From Microbacterium phyllosphaerae (GTDB lineage Bacteria > Actinomycetota > Actinomycetes > Actinomycetales > Microbacteriaceae), in assembly GCF_017876435.1 (NCBI RefSeq), contig NZ_JAGIOA010000001.1, positions 930,001 to 994,000 on the forward strand: DNA of 64,000 nt, written 5' to 3'. The translations under genes were made by a program, and so were the position numbers. The notes beneath the pieces were generated by a model. The model was not told the origin of the DNA. It was given only the letters and a program-made list of their open reading frames with translations, and made no database searches. This document shows, piece after piece, positions 13,303 to 22,629 of this stretch. How positions within the stretch are numbered: position 1 is the stretch's first letter; the number at the start of each line of letters is the position of its first letter.

Positions 13303-15836
13303 TCCGTCTCCTCCTGATCGAAGTCGGGGTCGGCCGCCAGTGGCAGCGAGATGACCATGGTGAGCCCACCGCCGGGGGTGTCCTCGGGTGTCAGGGTACC
13401 GCCCATGCCCTCGGTGAATCCGCGCGACAGTGCGAGCCCGAGTCCCAGGCCGGCCGTGTTGTCGGTGTCTCCGAGGCGCTGGAACGGCTGGAAGATCTGG
13501 TCGCGCTTCTCGACGGGAACGCCCTTGCCCCGGTCGATGACCCGGATCTCGGCCCGGTCGCCGAGGGTGCTCGTCGACACGATCACACGGTCGTCGGTCG
13601 GCGAGTGCCGATTCGCGTTGGCGACGACGTTCACGAGAACCCGTTGCAGCAGCACGGGATCGGCCGAGACCGCGGGCAGGCCGGCGTCGAGAGCCAGCTC
13701 GACATCGGACGGACCGAGGCCGAGCTCGTCCACGGCGGCGAGCACGGGGCCGGCGACATCGAGGCGCATGCGCGAGACGGCGAGCACACCGGCCTGCACG
13801 CGACTGACGTCGAGCAGGTCGGTGACGAGCGACGACAGGGTGGCGAGGCTCTCGTCGGCGGTCGCGAGCAGCTCCTCCCGGTCGGATGCCGACAGGCGGT
13901 GCGCACCGCGGAGTCCGCCGATCGCGGCGACCGCTGAGGCGAGGGGCCGGCGCAGATCGTGGCTCACCGCCGAGAGCAGAGCGCTGCGCACCTGGTCGGT
14001 CTCGGCGAGGGCCGCCACCTCACGGGCCGTCGCGCGCAGATCCGTGTGCTCGATCGCGGCGGCCAGCTGCGCGACGATCGCGTCGAGCAGGCGGCGTGCG
14101 GGGGTGTCGAGGGGTTCGCCGTGGAGCTCGAGCACGGCGGGCGACGCGCCGCCCGTGCCGACGGGCACGGAGGTGGCGCGGTCATCGGCCACGGGTTCGC
14201 CGTCGCTCGCGAGCACCTCGCCGTCGGCGGAGAGCAGGCGCACTCCGCTCAGCCCGAACGCCTCGCGGGTGCGGCTGACGAGGGCGAGCACGGCGTTGTC
14301 TCCGCGCAGCACGTTGCCGGCGACCGCGGCGAGCAGCTCCGCTTCAGCGGCGGCGCGCTGAGCCGTGCGCGCCCGCCGGGCCGCCTGATCGACGATGATG
14401 CTGACGAGGATGGCGATGATCACGTAGAGCGCGAGGGCGAGCACGTGCAGCGGGTGCGCGATCGTGATGGTGAATATCGGCGCGACGAAAAGGAAGTCGA
14501 GGGTGATACCCGACAGCACGGCGGCGAAGACCGCCGGACGGAGCCCTCCTACGAGCGCCACGATCACGACGAGCAGCTGGAACGCCAGCACCTCGACCGT
14601 GATCGACTCGGGGCTGCGGAACGCGAACATCGCCCACGACAGCAGAGGCCCGAAGACGAGGGCGACCGCGAAACCGAGCACCTGCCGCCGCCAGCCGAGA
14701 GCACCGCCGGTGATGCGGGGGAGTGCGACGCGTCCACCTGCGGCGGCATGGGTGACGATGTGCACGTCGATGTCGCCGGAGCGACGGATGACCTCGGAGC
14801 CGATGCCGGGTCCCGTCATCGCGGCGGCGAGTCGACCGCGACGGCTGACCCCGATGACGAGCTGGGTCGCATCCGCCCCCTGTGCGAACTCGACGAGGGT
14901 TCCGGGGATGTCGTCGCCGATGATCTGGTGGAAGCTGCCGCCGAGCGACTCGACCAGGGAGCGCTGGGCTGCGAGAGCGCCGGGGGTCTCGTCGCGGAGT
15001 CCGTCCTGCGCCGCGACGTGCACCGCGAGCAGCTCGCCACCGGCGGAGCGGGCGGCGATCCGAGCGCCGCGGCGCAGCAGCGTCTCACCCTCGGGACCAC
15101 CCGTGAGTGCCACGACCACGCGCTCGCGTGCCTGCCACGTGCCCTCGATGCCGTGGTCGGCGCGGTAGCTGCGCAGCGCGCTGTCGACCTCGTCGGCGAG
15201 CCACAGCAGGGCGAGCTCGCGCAGCGCGGTGAGGTTGCCGAGCCGGAAGTAGTTCGACAGGGCGGCGTCGATCCGCTCGGCGGGGTACACGAGCCCTGCC
15301 GACAGCCGGTCTCGAAGCGACTGCGGTGCGAGGTCGACGACCTCGATCTCGTCGGCGGCCCGCACCACGGCATCCGGGATCGTCTCCTGCTGCGCGATGC
15401 CGGTGATCTTCTCCACCACGGCGTTCAGCGAGTCGATGTGCTGCACGTTGACCGTCGTCACGACGTCGATGCCCGCCGCCAGCAGCGCCTCGACGTCCTG
15501 CCAGCGCTTCGGGTTCTGCGAACCGGGGGTGTTCGTGTGGGCGAGCTCGTCGACGAGGGCGATCTCGGGATGCCGTGCCAGCACCGCATCCAGATCCATC
15601 TCGCTCAGCGGCACGCCCCGATGCAGATCGACACGTCGCGGGACCTCGGGGATGCCGATGGTCTGTGCTGCCGTCGCCGCCCGCTCGTGGGTCTCGACGA
15701 TCGCGATCACGACGTCGCGTCCCTCGTCGAGCAGCCGCTTGCCCTCGGCGAGCATCTCGAAGGTCTTGCCGACGCCGGGGGCCGCGCCGAGCAGGACGCG
15801 GAGGCGGCCGCGCTTGCCGTGGCGCTCTGCCGTCAT
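13299..15836 (-). CDS. kdpD: KdpD sensor histidine kinase
   Basis: 845-aa membrane sensor. The N-terminal KdpD domain carries a Walker-type GAAPGVGKT at about residues 17-25, followed by a universal-stress-protein-like domain (about 240-365). Four membrane spans lie near residues 390-490, then a GAF-like region, the dimerisation/phospho-acceptor domain with H626 in SHDLRRPLAS, and an HATPase domain with GLGLGLALSRGF. It senses potassium and turgor and phosphorylates KdpE. The 4-nt overlaps with kdpC and kdpE indicate coupled translation. Confidence 0.96.
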   Translation of the reverse strand: MTAERHGKRGRLRVLLGAAPGVGKTFEMLAEGKRLLDEGRDVVIAIVETHERAATAAQTIGIPEVPRRVDLHRGVPLSEMDLDAVLARHPEIALVDELAHTNTPGSQNPKRWQDVEALLAAGIDVVTTVNVQHIDSLNAVVEKITGIAQQETIPDAVVRAADEIEVVDLAPQSLRDRLSAGLVYPAERIDAALSNYFRLGNLTALRELALLWLADEVDSALRSYRADHGIEGTWQARERVVVALTGGPEGETLLRRGARIAARSAGGELLAVHVAAQDGLRDETPGALAAQRSLVESLGGSFHQIIGDDIPGTLVEFAQGADATQLVIGVSRRGRLAAAMTGPGIGSEVIRRSGDIDVHIVTHAAAGGRVALPRITGGALGWRRQVLGFAVALVFGPLLSWAMFAFRSPESITVEVLAFQLLVVIVALVGGLRPAVFAAVLSGITLDFLFVAPIFTITIAHPLHVLALALYVIIAILVSIIVDQAARRARTAQRAAAEAELLAAVAGNVLRGDNAVLALVSRTREAFGLSGVRLLSADGEVLASDGEPVADDRATSVPVGTGGASPAVLELHGEPLDTPARRLLDAIVAQLAAAIEHTDLRATAREVAALAETDQVRSALLSAVSHDLRRPLASAVAAIGGLRGAHRLSASDREELLATADESLATLSSLVTDLLDVSRVQAGVLAVSRMRLDVAGPVLAAVDELGLGPSDVELALDAGLPAVSADPVLLQRVLVNVVANANRHSPTDDRVIVSTSTLGDRAEIRVIDRGKGVPVEKRDQIFQPFQRLGDTDNTAGLGLGLALSRGFTEGMGGTLTPEDTPGGGLTMVISLPLAADPDFDQEETE

Positions 15837-16435
15837 TCGCCCTCCCGCTCATCGAGCGCGAGATTGAGTTCGGCGACGTTGATGCGTTCTTCGCCGAGGA
15901 ATCCCAGATCCCGCCCTTGAATTCTAGACTCCACGAGGTCGCGCACCTCCTCCTCGGGCACGCCGCGCTCGGCTGCCACGCGCGGCACCTGCAGCAGGGC
16001 GTAGGCGACGCTGATGTGCGGGTCGAGACCGGATCCGGATGCCGTGACGGCATCGGCCGGCACGGCATCCGGGCTCACCCCTTCGCGCTTCGCGATCGCG
16101 GCCTTGCGCTCGTCGATCGCCGCGACCAGATCGGGGTTCTCCGGGCCGAGGTTGCTGCCGCTCGAGCCGGCACCGTCGTAGCCGTCCCCGGCGGCCGACG
16201 GACGCGACTGGAAGTACTCGGGGAGAGCCTCGCCGTCGGCATCCGTGAAGGACTGCCCGATCAGCGCGCTGCCCCTGTCGTCGGGCAGCGGCGACCCGTT
16301 CGCCTGGAAGGGCAGCAGCAGTTGGCCGATGCCGGTGACGACGAGCGTGTAGCCGACGCCGAGCACGAGGGTGAGCACGAGCATCGCGCGGACGGCGACA
16401 CCGGCGGTGCGAGCGGCGGTGCGGGAGGAGGACAT
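15833..16435 (-). CDS. kdpC: Potassium-transporting ATPase subunit C
   Basis: 200 aa with one N-terminal membrane anchor (about residues 13-35). The KdpC domain that stabilises nucleotide binding to KdpB follows; typical motifs are GSNLGPENPDLVAAI and ASGSGLDPHISVAYALLQ. It is part of the high-affinity K+ pump KdpFABC and overlaps kdpD by 4 nt. Confidence 0.96.
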   Translation of the reverse strand: MSSSRTAARTAGVAVRAMLVLTLVLGVGYTLVVTGIGQLLLPFQANGSPLPDDRGSALIGQSFTDADGEALPEYFQSRPSAAGDGYDGAGSSGSNLGPENPDLVAAIDERKAAIAKREGVSPDAVPADAVTASGSGLDPHISVAYALLQVPRVAAERGVPEEEVRDLVESRIQGRDLGFLGEERINVAELNLALDEREGE

Positions 16436-16477
16436 GGGATGCCTTTCGAAGCGAGAGGGAAGCGAGGTGGATGCCGG

Positions 16478-18622
16478 TCAGAAACCGGGGATGAGGGTGA
16501 TGACGAGGTCGATCAGCTTGATGCCGATGAACGGCGCGATCACGCCTCCCAGGCCGTAGATCAGCAGGTTGCGCTGCAGGATCTGCGAGGCGCTCGCCGG
16601 CCGGTACTTCACACCCCGCAGCGCGAGCGGGATGAGGAAGACGATCACGATCGCGTTGAAGATGATCGCGCTGGTCACGGCGGATGCCGGCGAGTGCAGC
16701 TGCATGATGTTGAGCGCCGCAAGCCCGGGGAACACGCCCATGAACATCGCGGGGATGATGGCGAAGTACTTGGCGATGTCGTTCGCGAGCGAGAACGTCG
16801 TGAGCGCTCCGCGGGTGATGAGCAGCTGCTTGCCGATGCGCACGATGTCGATGAGCTTGGTCGGATCGGAGTCGAGGTCGACCATGTTGCCGGCCTCCTT
16901 CGCGGCCGACGTGCCCGTGTTCATCGCGACGCCGACGTCGGCCTGGGCGAGCGCCGGGGCGTCGTTCGTGCCGTCGCCGGTCATGGCGACGAGTCGGCCG
17001 CCCTCCTGCTCGCGCTTGATCAGCTCGAGCTTCTGCTCGGGGGTCGCCTCGGCGAGGAAGTCGTCGACCCCCGCCTCCTTCGCGATCGCGGCGGCGGTCA
17101 GGGGGTTGTCGCCCGTGATCATGACCGTGCGGATGCCCATGCTCCGCAGCTCCTCGAACCGCTCGCGCAGACCGTCCTTCACGATGTCCTTCAGATGCAC
17201 GACGCCGAGCACCTGACCGGCACCGGTGGCGTGCTTCACGGCGACGACCAGCGGGGTGCCGCCGCTGGACGCGACGCCGTCGGTGAGCGACGTCAGCTCG
17301 GCATCCGTCTCGAGTCCGAGCCAGGCGCTGACGGCCGAACCGGCGCCCTTGCGGATCTGCGTGCCGTCGGCCAGGTCGAGACCCGACATGCGGGTCTGCG
17401 CGGTGAACGGCACGACGACGGCATCCGCCGGCTCGTCGACCCGGATGCCGCGGCTCAGGGCCAACTCGACGATCGATGCGCCCTCGGGTGTCGGGTCGGC
17501 GAGCGACGAGAGAGCGGCCACACGCAGCAGCTCGTCGGCGTCGACGCCTCCGAGCCGCAGCACCTCGTGCGCGCGGCGGTTGCCGTAGGTGATGGTGCCG
17601 GTCTTGTCGAGCAGCAGGGTCGTGACGTCTCCCGCGGCCTCGACCGCGCGGCCCGACATCGCGAGCACGTTGCGCTGCACGAGCCGGTCCATGCCGGCGA
17701 TGCCGATGGCCGAGAGCAGGGCGCCGATCGTGGTCGGGATGAGGCACACCAGCAGGGCGATCAGCACCGGGATGCTGACGGGCGACGCCGCGTACGACGC
17801 GATCGGGTTGAGCGCGAGCACCACGACGACGAACACGATCGACAGGCTCGCGAGCAGGATGTTGAGCGCGATCTCGTTGGGTGTGCGCTGACGGCTCGCG
17901 CCCTCGACGAGCGCGATCATGCGGTCGACGAACGTCTCGCCGGGCTTCGAGGTGATGCGCACGACGATGCGATCCGACAGCACGCGGGTGCCGCCCGTGA
18001 CGGCACTGCGGTCGCCGCCGGATTCGCGGATGACCGGGGCGCTCTCACCCGTGATGGCCGATTCGTCGACGGTCGCGATGCCCGCGACGATGTCGCCGTC
18101 GCCCGGGATCAGCTCGCCCGCCGTGACGATCACGATGTCGTCGCGCTGCAGCTCGGCCGAGGAGACGTCGACCGTCTCGGTGCGCTCTGCCGTGGCATCC
18201 GAGGTCGCCTCGTAGCGCACGACCTTGCGGGCCATCGTGCTGGTGCGGGTCTTTCGCAGGCTCGCGGCCTGGGCCTTGCCGCGGCCCTCCGCCACCGACT
18301 CGGCGACGTTGGCGAACAGCACGGTCAGCCACAGCCAGATCGCGATGCCCCACGTGAACGGCGCGGGCACCGGGGTACCGCCCGAGTCGGCGGGGCCCCC
18401 GAGGAAGGGTTCTGCGATCGCGAGCACGGTGGTGAACGCGGCGCCGACCCAGACGAGCAGCATCACGGGGTTGCGCACGAGAGATGCGGGGTTGAGCTTG
18501 CGCAGTGCGCCCGGCAGGGCCTGGGTCAGCTGCGCCCAGCCGAACGAGCGCGGCGGTTCGGTGGTGGCGGGGGCGGATGCCGACGCATCCTGCTGTTCCG
18601 ACGGCGTGGTGATGAGTGTCAT
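16478..18622 (-). CDS. kdpB: Potassium-transporting P-type ATPase subunit B
   Basis: 714-aa catalytic subunit. The actuator domain has the TGES loop ([11 protein letters not shown]). The phosphorylated Asp is D339 in [13 protein letters not shown], and the hinge motif is [20 protein letters not shown]. About seven membrane helices are visible. ATP hydrolysis here drives K+ through KdpA. It is slightly longer than E. coli KdpB because of a 25-residue Ala/Pro-rich N-terminal extension. The gap to kdpA is 1 nt. Confidence 0.97.
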   Translation of the reverse strand: MTLITTPSEQQDASASAPATTEPPRSFGWAQLTQALPGALRKLNPASLVRNPVMLLVWVGAAFTTVLAIAEPFLGGPADSGGTPVPAPFTWGIAIWLWLTVLFANVAESVAEGRGKAQAASLRKTRTSTMARKVVRYEATSDATAERTETVDVSSAELQRDDIVIVTAGELIPGDGDIVAGIATVDESAITGESAPVIRESGGDRSAVTGGTRVLSDRIVVRITSKPGETFVDRMIALVEGASRQRTPNEIALNILLASLSIVFVVVVLALNPIASYAASPVSIPVLIALLVCLIPTTIGALLSAIGIAGMDRLVQRNVLAMSGRAVEAAGDVTTLLLDKTGTITYGNRRAHEVLRLGGVDADELLRVAALSSLADPTPEGASIVELALSRGIRVDEPADAVVVPFTAQTRMSGLDLADGTQIRKGAGSAVSAWLGLETDAELTSLTDGVASSGGTPLVVAVKHATGAGQVLGVVHLKDIVKDGLRERFEELRSMGIRTVMITGDNPLTAAAIAKEAGVDDFLAEATPEQKLELIKREQEGGRLVAMTGDGTNDAPALAQADVGVAMNTGTSAAKEAGNMVDLDSDPTKLIDIVRIGKQLLITRGALTTFSLANDIAKYFAIIPAMFMGVFPGLAALNIMQLHSPASAVTSAIIFNAIVIVFLIPLALRGVKYRPASASQILQRNLLIYGLGGVIAPFIGIKLIDLVITLIPGF

Positions 18623-18623
18623 G

Positions 18624-20309
18624 TCAGACGAGTCCTTCAGCGAGGGGTCCCAGTGCGAGCACGGGGAAGTAGGTGAGTGCCGTGATGATGACCGCGACGG
18701 CGGTGAGGAGCCCGACGAACTGCGGTCGGTGCGTGGGCAGGGTTCCGGTGGTCTCCGGCACGCGCTGCTGGGCGGCGAAAGAACCAGCCAGGGCCAGCAC
18801 GAGGACGATCGGGATGAACCGGCCGAGCAGCATCGCGACTCCCAGTGCGGTGTTGAACCACGGAGTGTTCGCGGTGAGCCCCGCGAAGGCCGAGCCGTTG
18901 TTGTTCGCGGCCGAGGTGAAGGCGTAGAGCACCTCGCTCATGCCGTGCACGCCGGGGTTCAGGATGCTGGTCGACTCGACGTCGGAGCGGATGCCCGGGA
19001 TCGCGAAGCTCAGCGCGGTGCCTGCCAGCACGAGGGTGGGCGTCACGAGGATGTAGAGGCTCGCGAGCTTGATCTCCTTCGGGCCGATGCGCTTGCCGAG
19101 GTACTCGGGGGTGCGGCCGACGAGCAGCCCGCCTACGAACACCGCGATGACAGCGAGCACGAGCATGCCGTAGAGGCCCGTGCCGACGCCACCGGGGGCG
19201 ACCTCGCCGAGCATCATGTTGAGCATCGGCATCATGCCGCCGAGTGCCGTGTACGAGTCGTGCATCGAGTTCACGGCGCCGGTCGAGGTCAGCGTGCTGG
19301 CGCTTCCGAACAGGGTCGAGCCGAGTATGCCGAAGCGCACCTCCTTGCCCTCCATCGCCGCGCCCGCGAGCTCGGGGGCGCTGCCGCGGCCGGCGAGTTC
19401 GAGGGCCGAGAGGGCGAAGGTCGAGATCAGGAAGATCGTGCCCATCACTGCGGCGATCGCATAGCCCTGCCGGTCGTCACCGATCATCCGGCCGAACGTG
19501 CGGGGCAGCGCGAACGGGATCACGAGGATCAGCAGGATCTGCAGCAGGTTGGTCCAGCCGGTCGGGTTCTCGAACGGATGCGCCGAGTTGGCGTTGAAGA
19601 AGCCGCCGCCATTCGTGCCGAGCAGCTTGATGGCCTCCTGCGAGGCGACCGGGCCGCCGGGGATGGTCTGCGTGCCACCCGAGACGGTGGTCACATCGGT
19701 GAAGCCGGCGAAGTTCTGCACCACACCGCCCGCGATCAGGGCGATGGCGCCGATCAGGGCGATCGGCAGCAGGATGCGTCCGAGCCCGCGGATCAGGTCG
19801 ACCCAGAAGTTGCCGATCGTCGTCGAGCCCCGACGGGCGAGGCCGCGGATCAGAGCGACCGCGACCGCCAGGCCGACGGCGGCCGAGACGAAGTTCTGCA
19901 CGGTGAGGCCCGCGAGCTGCACGGTGTAGCCCATGGTCTGCTCGGGCGAGTACGACTGCCAGTTCGTGTTCGCGACGAACGAGGCGGCGGTGTTGAACGC
20001 CAGGCCCTCGGGAACCGCGGGGAGTCCGAGCGACTCGGGCAGGAAGCCCTGCAGACGCTGCAGGCCGTAGACGAGCAGGAGCCCGGCGACCGAGAACGCG
20101 AGCACGCCGCGTGCGTAGGCCCGCCAGGTCTGCTCGGATGCCGGGTCGACGCCGATCAGGCGGTAGATGCCTCTCTCGGCCTTCAGATCACGGGGCGTGC
20201 TGAAGACGTGGGCCATGTAGTCGCCCACCGGCCGGTACAGCAGCACGATCGCGACGATGAGGACGGCGGCCTGCAGGATGCCGAACCACAGGTTCGCACC
20301 GGCGCCCAT
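18624..20309 (-). CDS. kdpA: Potassium-transporting ATPase subunit A
   Basis: 561-aa channel-like subunit with about ten membrane helices that binds and translocates K+. Selectivity-filter-type Gly-rich motifs are visible, such as [20 protein letters not shown] and [14 protein letters not shown]. Its start codon overlaps the kdpF stop (ATGA), so it is translationally coupled to kdpF. Confidence 0.97.
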   Translation of the reverse strand: MGAGANLWFGILQAAVLIVAIVLLYRPVGDYMAHVFSTPRDLKAERGIYRLIGVDPASEQTWRAYARGVLAFSVAGLLLVYGLQRLQGFLPESLGLPAVPEGLAFNTAASFVANTNWQSYSPEQTMGYTVQLAGLTVQNFVSAAVGLAVAVALIRGLARRGSTTIGNFWVDLIRGLGRILLPIALIGAIALIAGGVVQNFAGFTDVTTVSGGTQTIPGGPVASQEAIKLLGTNGGGFFNANSAHPFENPTGWTNLLQILLILVIPFALPRTFGRMIGDDRQGYAIAAVMGTIFLISTFALSALELAGRGSAPELAGAAMEGKEVRFGILGSTLFGSASTLTSTGAVNSMHDSYTALGGMMPMLNMMLGEVAPGGVGTGLYGMLVLAVIAVFVGGLLVGRTPEYLGKRIGPKEIKLASLYILVTPTLVLAGTALSFAIPGIRSDVESTSILNPGVHGMSEVLYAFTSAANNNGSAFAGLTANTPWFNTALGVAMLLGRFIPIVLVLALAGSFAAQQRVPETTGTLPTHRPQFVGLLTAVAVIITALTYFPVLALGPLAEGLV

Positions 20310-20398
20310 CAGAACTTCTCCGGGGCGACGAGAGCCACCACGAGGTAGACGACGGCGGCCACGGCGAGGGCGGCGGCGATGATCTCGAAGACGATCAC
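20309..20398 (-). CDS. kdpF: KdpF small subunit
   Basis: 29 aa, translated [20 protein letters not shown] followed by VALVAPEKF: a single membrane helix with a short charged tail, as in KdpF, which stabilises the KdpABC complex. It starts at a GTG inside a GTGA overlap with the preceding small ORF and ends in an ATGA overlap with kdpA. This chain of overlaps supports both small ORFs. Confidence 0.9.
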   Translation of the reverse strand: MIVFEIIAAALAVAAVVYLVVALVAPEKF

Positions 20399-20478
20399 AG
20401 TCGTTCCACCCCCTTCGCGACCAGGGACACGAGGGCGAACAGCGCGAGAGTCAGCGCGATGTAGATGATGTCGAGCAC
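20395..20478 (-). CDS. 27-aa membrane micro-ORF leading the kdp operon
   Basis: It is translated from GTG as [20 protein letters not shown] followed by AKGVERL: one hydrophobic helix with a positively charged C-terminus. It overlaps kdpF by GTGA. The nearest AGGAG lies about 15 nt before the GTG, which is too far for a normal site, so the start is uncertain. It could be a second KdpF-like stabilising peptide or a coupling leader that delivers ribosomes to kdpF. I do not assign a named family. Confidence 0.65.
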   Translation of the reverse strand: MLDIIYIALTLALFALVSLVAKGVERL

Positions 20479-20682
20479 GAGACTCGATACAACTCCTGTG
20501 CAGACCGGAATATGACGATCCTCACGCTTTGCCTACGCGGCTGTGCGGGATGCATGCGGGATGCTCACATCTCGGGCTCGCGCGAACTTTTCTCGGGCCT
20601 CGTTGTCGCATCCGGGCGTCGGCGTTCGTTGTTCGGGTAGGAGGCCACCGATCCCCGGTGACTCGTCGACAAGAGAGACCCG

Positions 20683-20874
20683 GTGACGGCTGTGTACAAC
20701 GACCCGATGGTGGCGAACCTGGTCTACCGACTCGAGGCGGAGGAAGCCGAAGAGCGGATCGTTCGGCGGCGCGCAGCGCTCGAGCATCCGGGTCTGATCC
20801 GGCGTCCGTCTCTTCTGACCCGCGCTCGCCGCGTGTGGGCGCGCTCTTTCCGCAGCGACGGGGAACCGGGATGA
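20683..20874 (+). CDS. Small hypothetical protein
   Basis: 63 aa from a GTG start, beginning MTAVYNDPMVANLVYRLEAE and rich in Glu and Arg in its first half (EAEEAEERIVRRRAAL, an amphipathic helix). The tail is basic (RARRVWARSFRS). It has no signal peptide or membrane segment. It lies between the divergent kdp operon and the sigma-factor gene, about 95 bp before the latter. Codon-position GC is as in the neighbouring genes, which favours a real gene over the competing frame. I recognise no family. Confidence 0.5.
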   Translation: MTAVYNDPMVANLVYRLEAEEAEERIVRRRAALEHPGLIRRPSLLTRARRVWARSFRSDGEPG

Positions 20875-20969
20875 TCGTCGGGAGGGCCGGCTCGGCGCAG
20901 AGCCTGCTCGATCGTGCGGATGGAGAGAGCCCGAGTGATGCAGCGCCGGAATCGGATCGAGGAGGCTCG

Positions 20970-22244
20970 GTGAACGCCGACGTCGCGGCGCGCGTCACGC
21001 AGGTGTACCGCGACGAGTGGGCGCGCATCGTCGGCGGTCTCACCCGGAGGTGCGGGGACCTCGACCTGGCCGAGGAGATGGCCGCGGAGGCCTTCGCCGC
21101 AGCCTCTGAGCTCTGGTCAGAAGAGGGTATTCCACCGAACCCCGCCGGCTGGATCACCACCACGGCCTATCGCAAGGCCATCGATCGGCTCCGCCGGGAG
21201 TCGTTCCGCGACGCCAAGCAGCGGGAGGCTCTCATGCTGCAGGATCCCGAACCACCGGAGCCCACAGGAGTCATCGACGACGACCGTCTTCGACTGCTGT
21301 TCACCTGCTGCCATCCGGCGCTGTCGCTCGAGGCGCGCGTCGCCCTGACTCTGCGGATCGTCGGTGGTCTCACCGTCGAGGAGATCGCCAGGGCGTTCCT
21401 CATCTCGGAGTCCACGGTGCGGCAGCGCATCACCCGGGCCAAGGCGAAGATCAAGACCGAGCGGATCCCGTATCGGATGCCCGCAGCCGACGACCTCCGG
21501 ATTCGGATCGACGGGGTGCTCGCGGTGCTCTATCTCGTTTTCAACGAGGGGTATTTCGCGTCGGGAGCCGGCGTGCCCGCTCTGCGTCGGGAGCTGACCT
21601 GCGACGCGATCAGGCTCACCGGGCTGCTTCGCGAGCTGCTGCCCGACGACTGCGAGGTCGCGGGTCTGCTGGCGCTGATGCTGCTCAGTGAGGCGCGCGC
21701 CGCAGCGAGGGTCACCGCCGAGGGTGAGCTGGTGCGGCTGGACGAACAGGACCGCCAAGCGTGGAACCACGAGCTCATCGGGCAGGGGCTCGCGCTTCTC
21801 GACGGGCCTCTCCCTGGGGTGCCCGGTCGACATCGTCTGCTCGCCGAGATCAACGCGGTGCACGTGCGAGCGACGGATGCCGCCGACACCGATTGGGCGC
21901 GCATCGTCGAGCTCTACGAACAGCTCGAGCGGATCGACCCCAGCCCGGTCGTCGTGCTCGGCAAGGCGGTCGCCCTCGCAGAGCGGGACTCACCCGAGCG
22001 GGCGCTGCCGCTCGTCGAGCAGCTGAACGATGCCCTCGACCACTTCCACGGGTTCCACGTGACGCGCGCCGAACTGCTGCGAGCCACGGGCCGCGATTCC
22101 GAGGCCCGCGACGCGTACGCACGTGCGATCGCCCTGGCCGACAACACCGCCGAGATCATCCATCTGACCCGGCGCCGCGACGAACTCGCGACGCCGTCCG
22201 CGCCCGGAACGCCCGGGACCGCATCGAACGGAGAGAGCACATGA
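20970..22244 (+). CDS. ECF sigma factor, ECF42 type with C-terminal TPR-like extension
   Basis: 424 aa. The sigma2 region lies at about residues 10-80 and sigma4 at about 110-180 (GGLTVEEIARAFLISESTVR is the helix-turn-helix). A long C-terminal helical-repeat domain follows, with the group hallmark YLVFNEGYFASGAG. A GAGGAGG sequence 4 nt upstream selects this GTG over in-frame codons further upstream that would add low-complexity residues. It overlaps the DGPF/YCII gene by ATGA. No anti-sigma gene is adjacent, as usual for ECF42, where the extension is thought to control activity. Confidence 0.9.
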   Translation: MNADVAARVTQVYRDEWARIVGGLTRRCGDLDLAEEMAAEAFAAASELWSEEGIPPNPAGWITTTAYRKAIDRLRRESFRDAKQREALMLQDPEPPEPTGVIDDDRLRLLFTCCHPALSLEARVALTLRIVGGLTVEEIARAFLISESTVRQRITRAKAKIKTERIPYRMPAADDLRIRIDGVLAVLYLVFNEGYFASGAGVPALRRELTCDAIRLTGLLRELLPDDCEVAGLLALMLLSEARAAARVTAEGELVRLDEQDRQAWNHELIGQGLALLDGPLPGVPGRHRLLAEINAVHVRATDAADTDWARIVELYEQLERIDPSPVVVLGKAVALAERDSPERALPLVEQLNDALDHFHGFHVTRAELLRATGRDSEARDAYARAIALADNTAEIIHLTRRRDELATPSAPGTPGTASNGEST

Positions 22245-22597
22245 GCAACAAGTACCTCGTGATCCACATGACCGATCCGACCGGCGGCACGATGGCTCAG
22301 GGAGAGGATCAACGACTGCTCGAAGACTGGGCGCAGGAGGGCGACGCGGCGGGACGACTCGGTGAAGGCGCTCCCGTCGCCGGCCGCGAGGAGGCGAAGT
22401 CGGTCGCCGTACGAGGCGGCAAGGTGCTCGTCACCGATGGCCCGTTCCCCGAGTTCAAGGAGTGGTTCGCGGGCTACGACATCGTCACCGCGGAGTCGAT
22501 CGACGAGGCAGCGACCTTCATGGCGAAGCACCCGACGGCGGTGATGGGCCGGGTCTACATCCTGCCGGTCGTCAAGCTTCCCTGGGACGAGGACTGA
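22241..22597 (+). CDS. DGPF/YCII-domain protein, partner of the ECF42 sigma factor
   Basis: 118 aa with the signature VTDGPFPEFKEWFAGYDIV of the DGPF branch of YCII-related proteins, a small ferredoxin-like fold. Proteins of this family are the standard genomic partners and likely targets of ECF42 sigma factors. Their biochemical activity is unknown. Translation is coupled to the sigma gene by the 4-nt overlap. Confidence 0.9.
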   Translation: MSNKYLVIHMTDPTGGTMAQGEDQRLLEDWAQEGDAAGRLGEGAPVAGREEAKSVAVRGGKVLVTDGPFPEFKEWFAGYDIVTAESIDEAATFMAKHPTAVMGRVYILPVVKLPWDED

Positions 22598-22617
22598 ACG
22601 TCACAGGCTGACGGATC

Positions 22618-22623
22618 TACACT
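22618..22623 (+). promoter_or_regulatory. -10 box of the SLC13/ArsB-like permease gene (leaderless)
   Basis: TACACT is followed by 6 nt and then the GTG start codon, without a Shine-Dalgarno sequence. Confidence 0.5.
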
Positions 22624-22629
22624 CAGCGA

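Noticed and set aside
15575..18676. A 1033-codon open frame antisense to kdpD, kdpC and kdpB
   Set aside because: It is a shadow of three well-conserved genes, with no domain and a repetitive charged composition.
18225..20348. A 707-codon open frame antisense to kdpA and kdpB
   Set aside because: Same reason: the opposite strand encodes recognisable Kdp subunits.
20479..20682. A c-di-AMP (ydaO-type) riboswitch in the kdp leader region
   Set aside because: The conserved core segments of that riboswitch are not visible, and the region is short and unstructured by eye.
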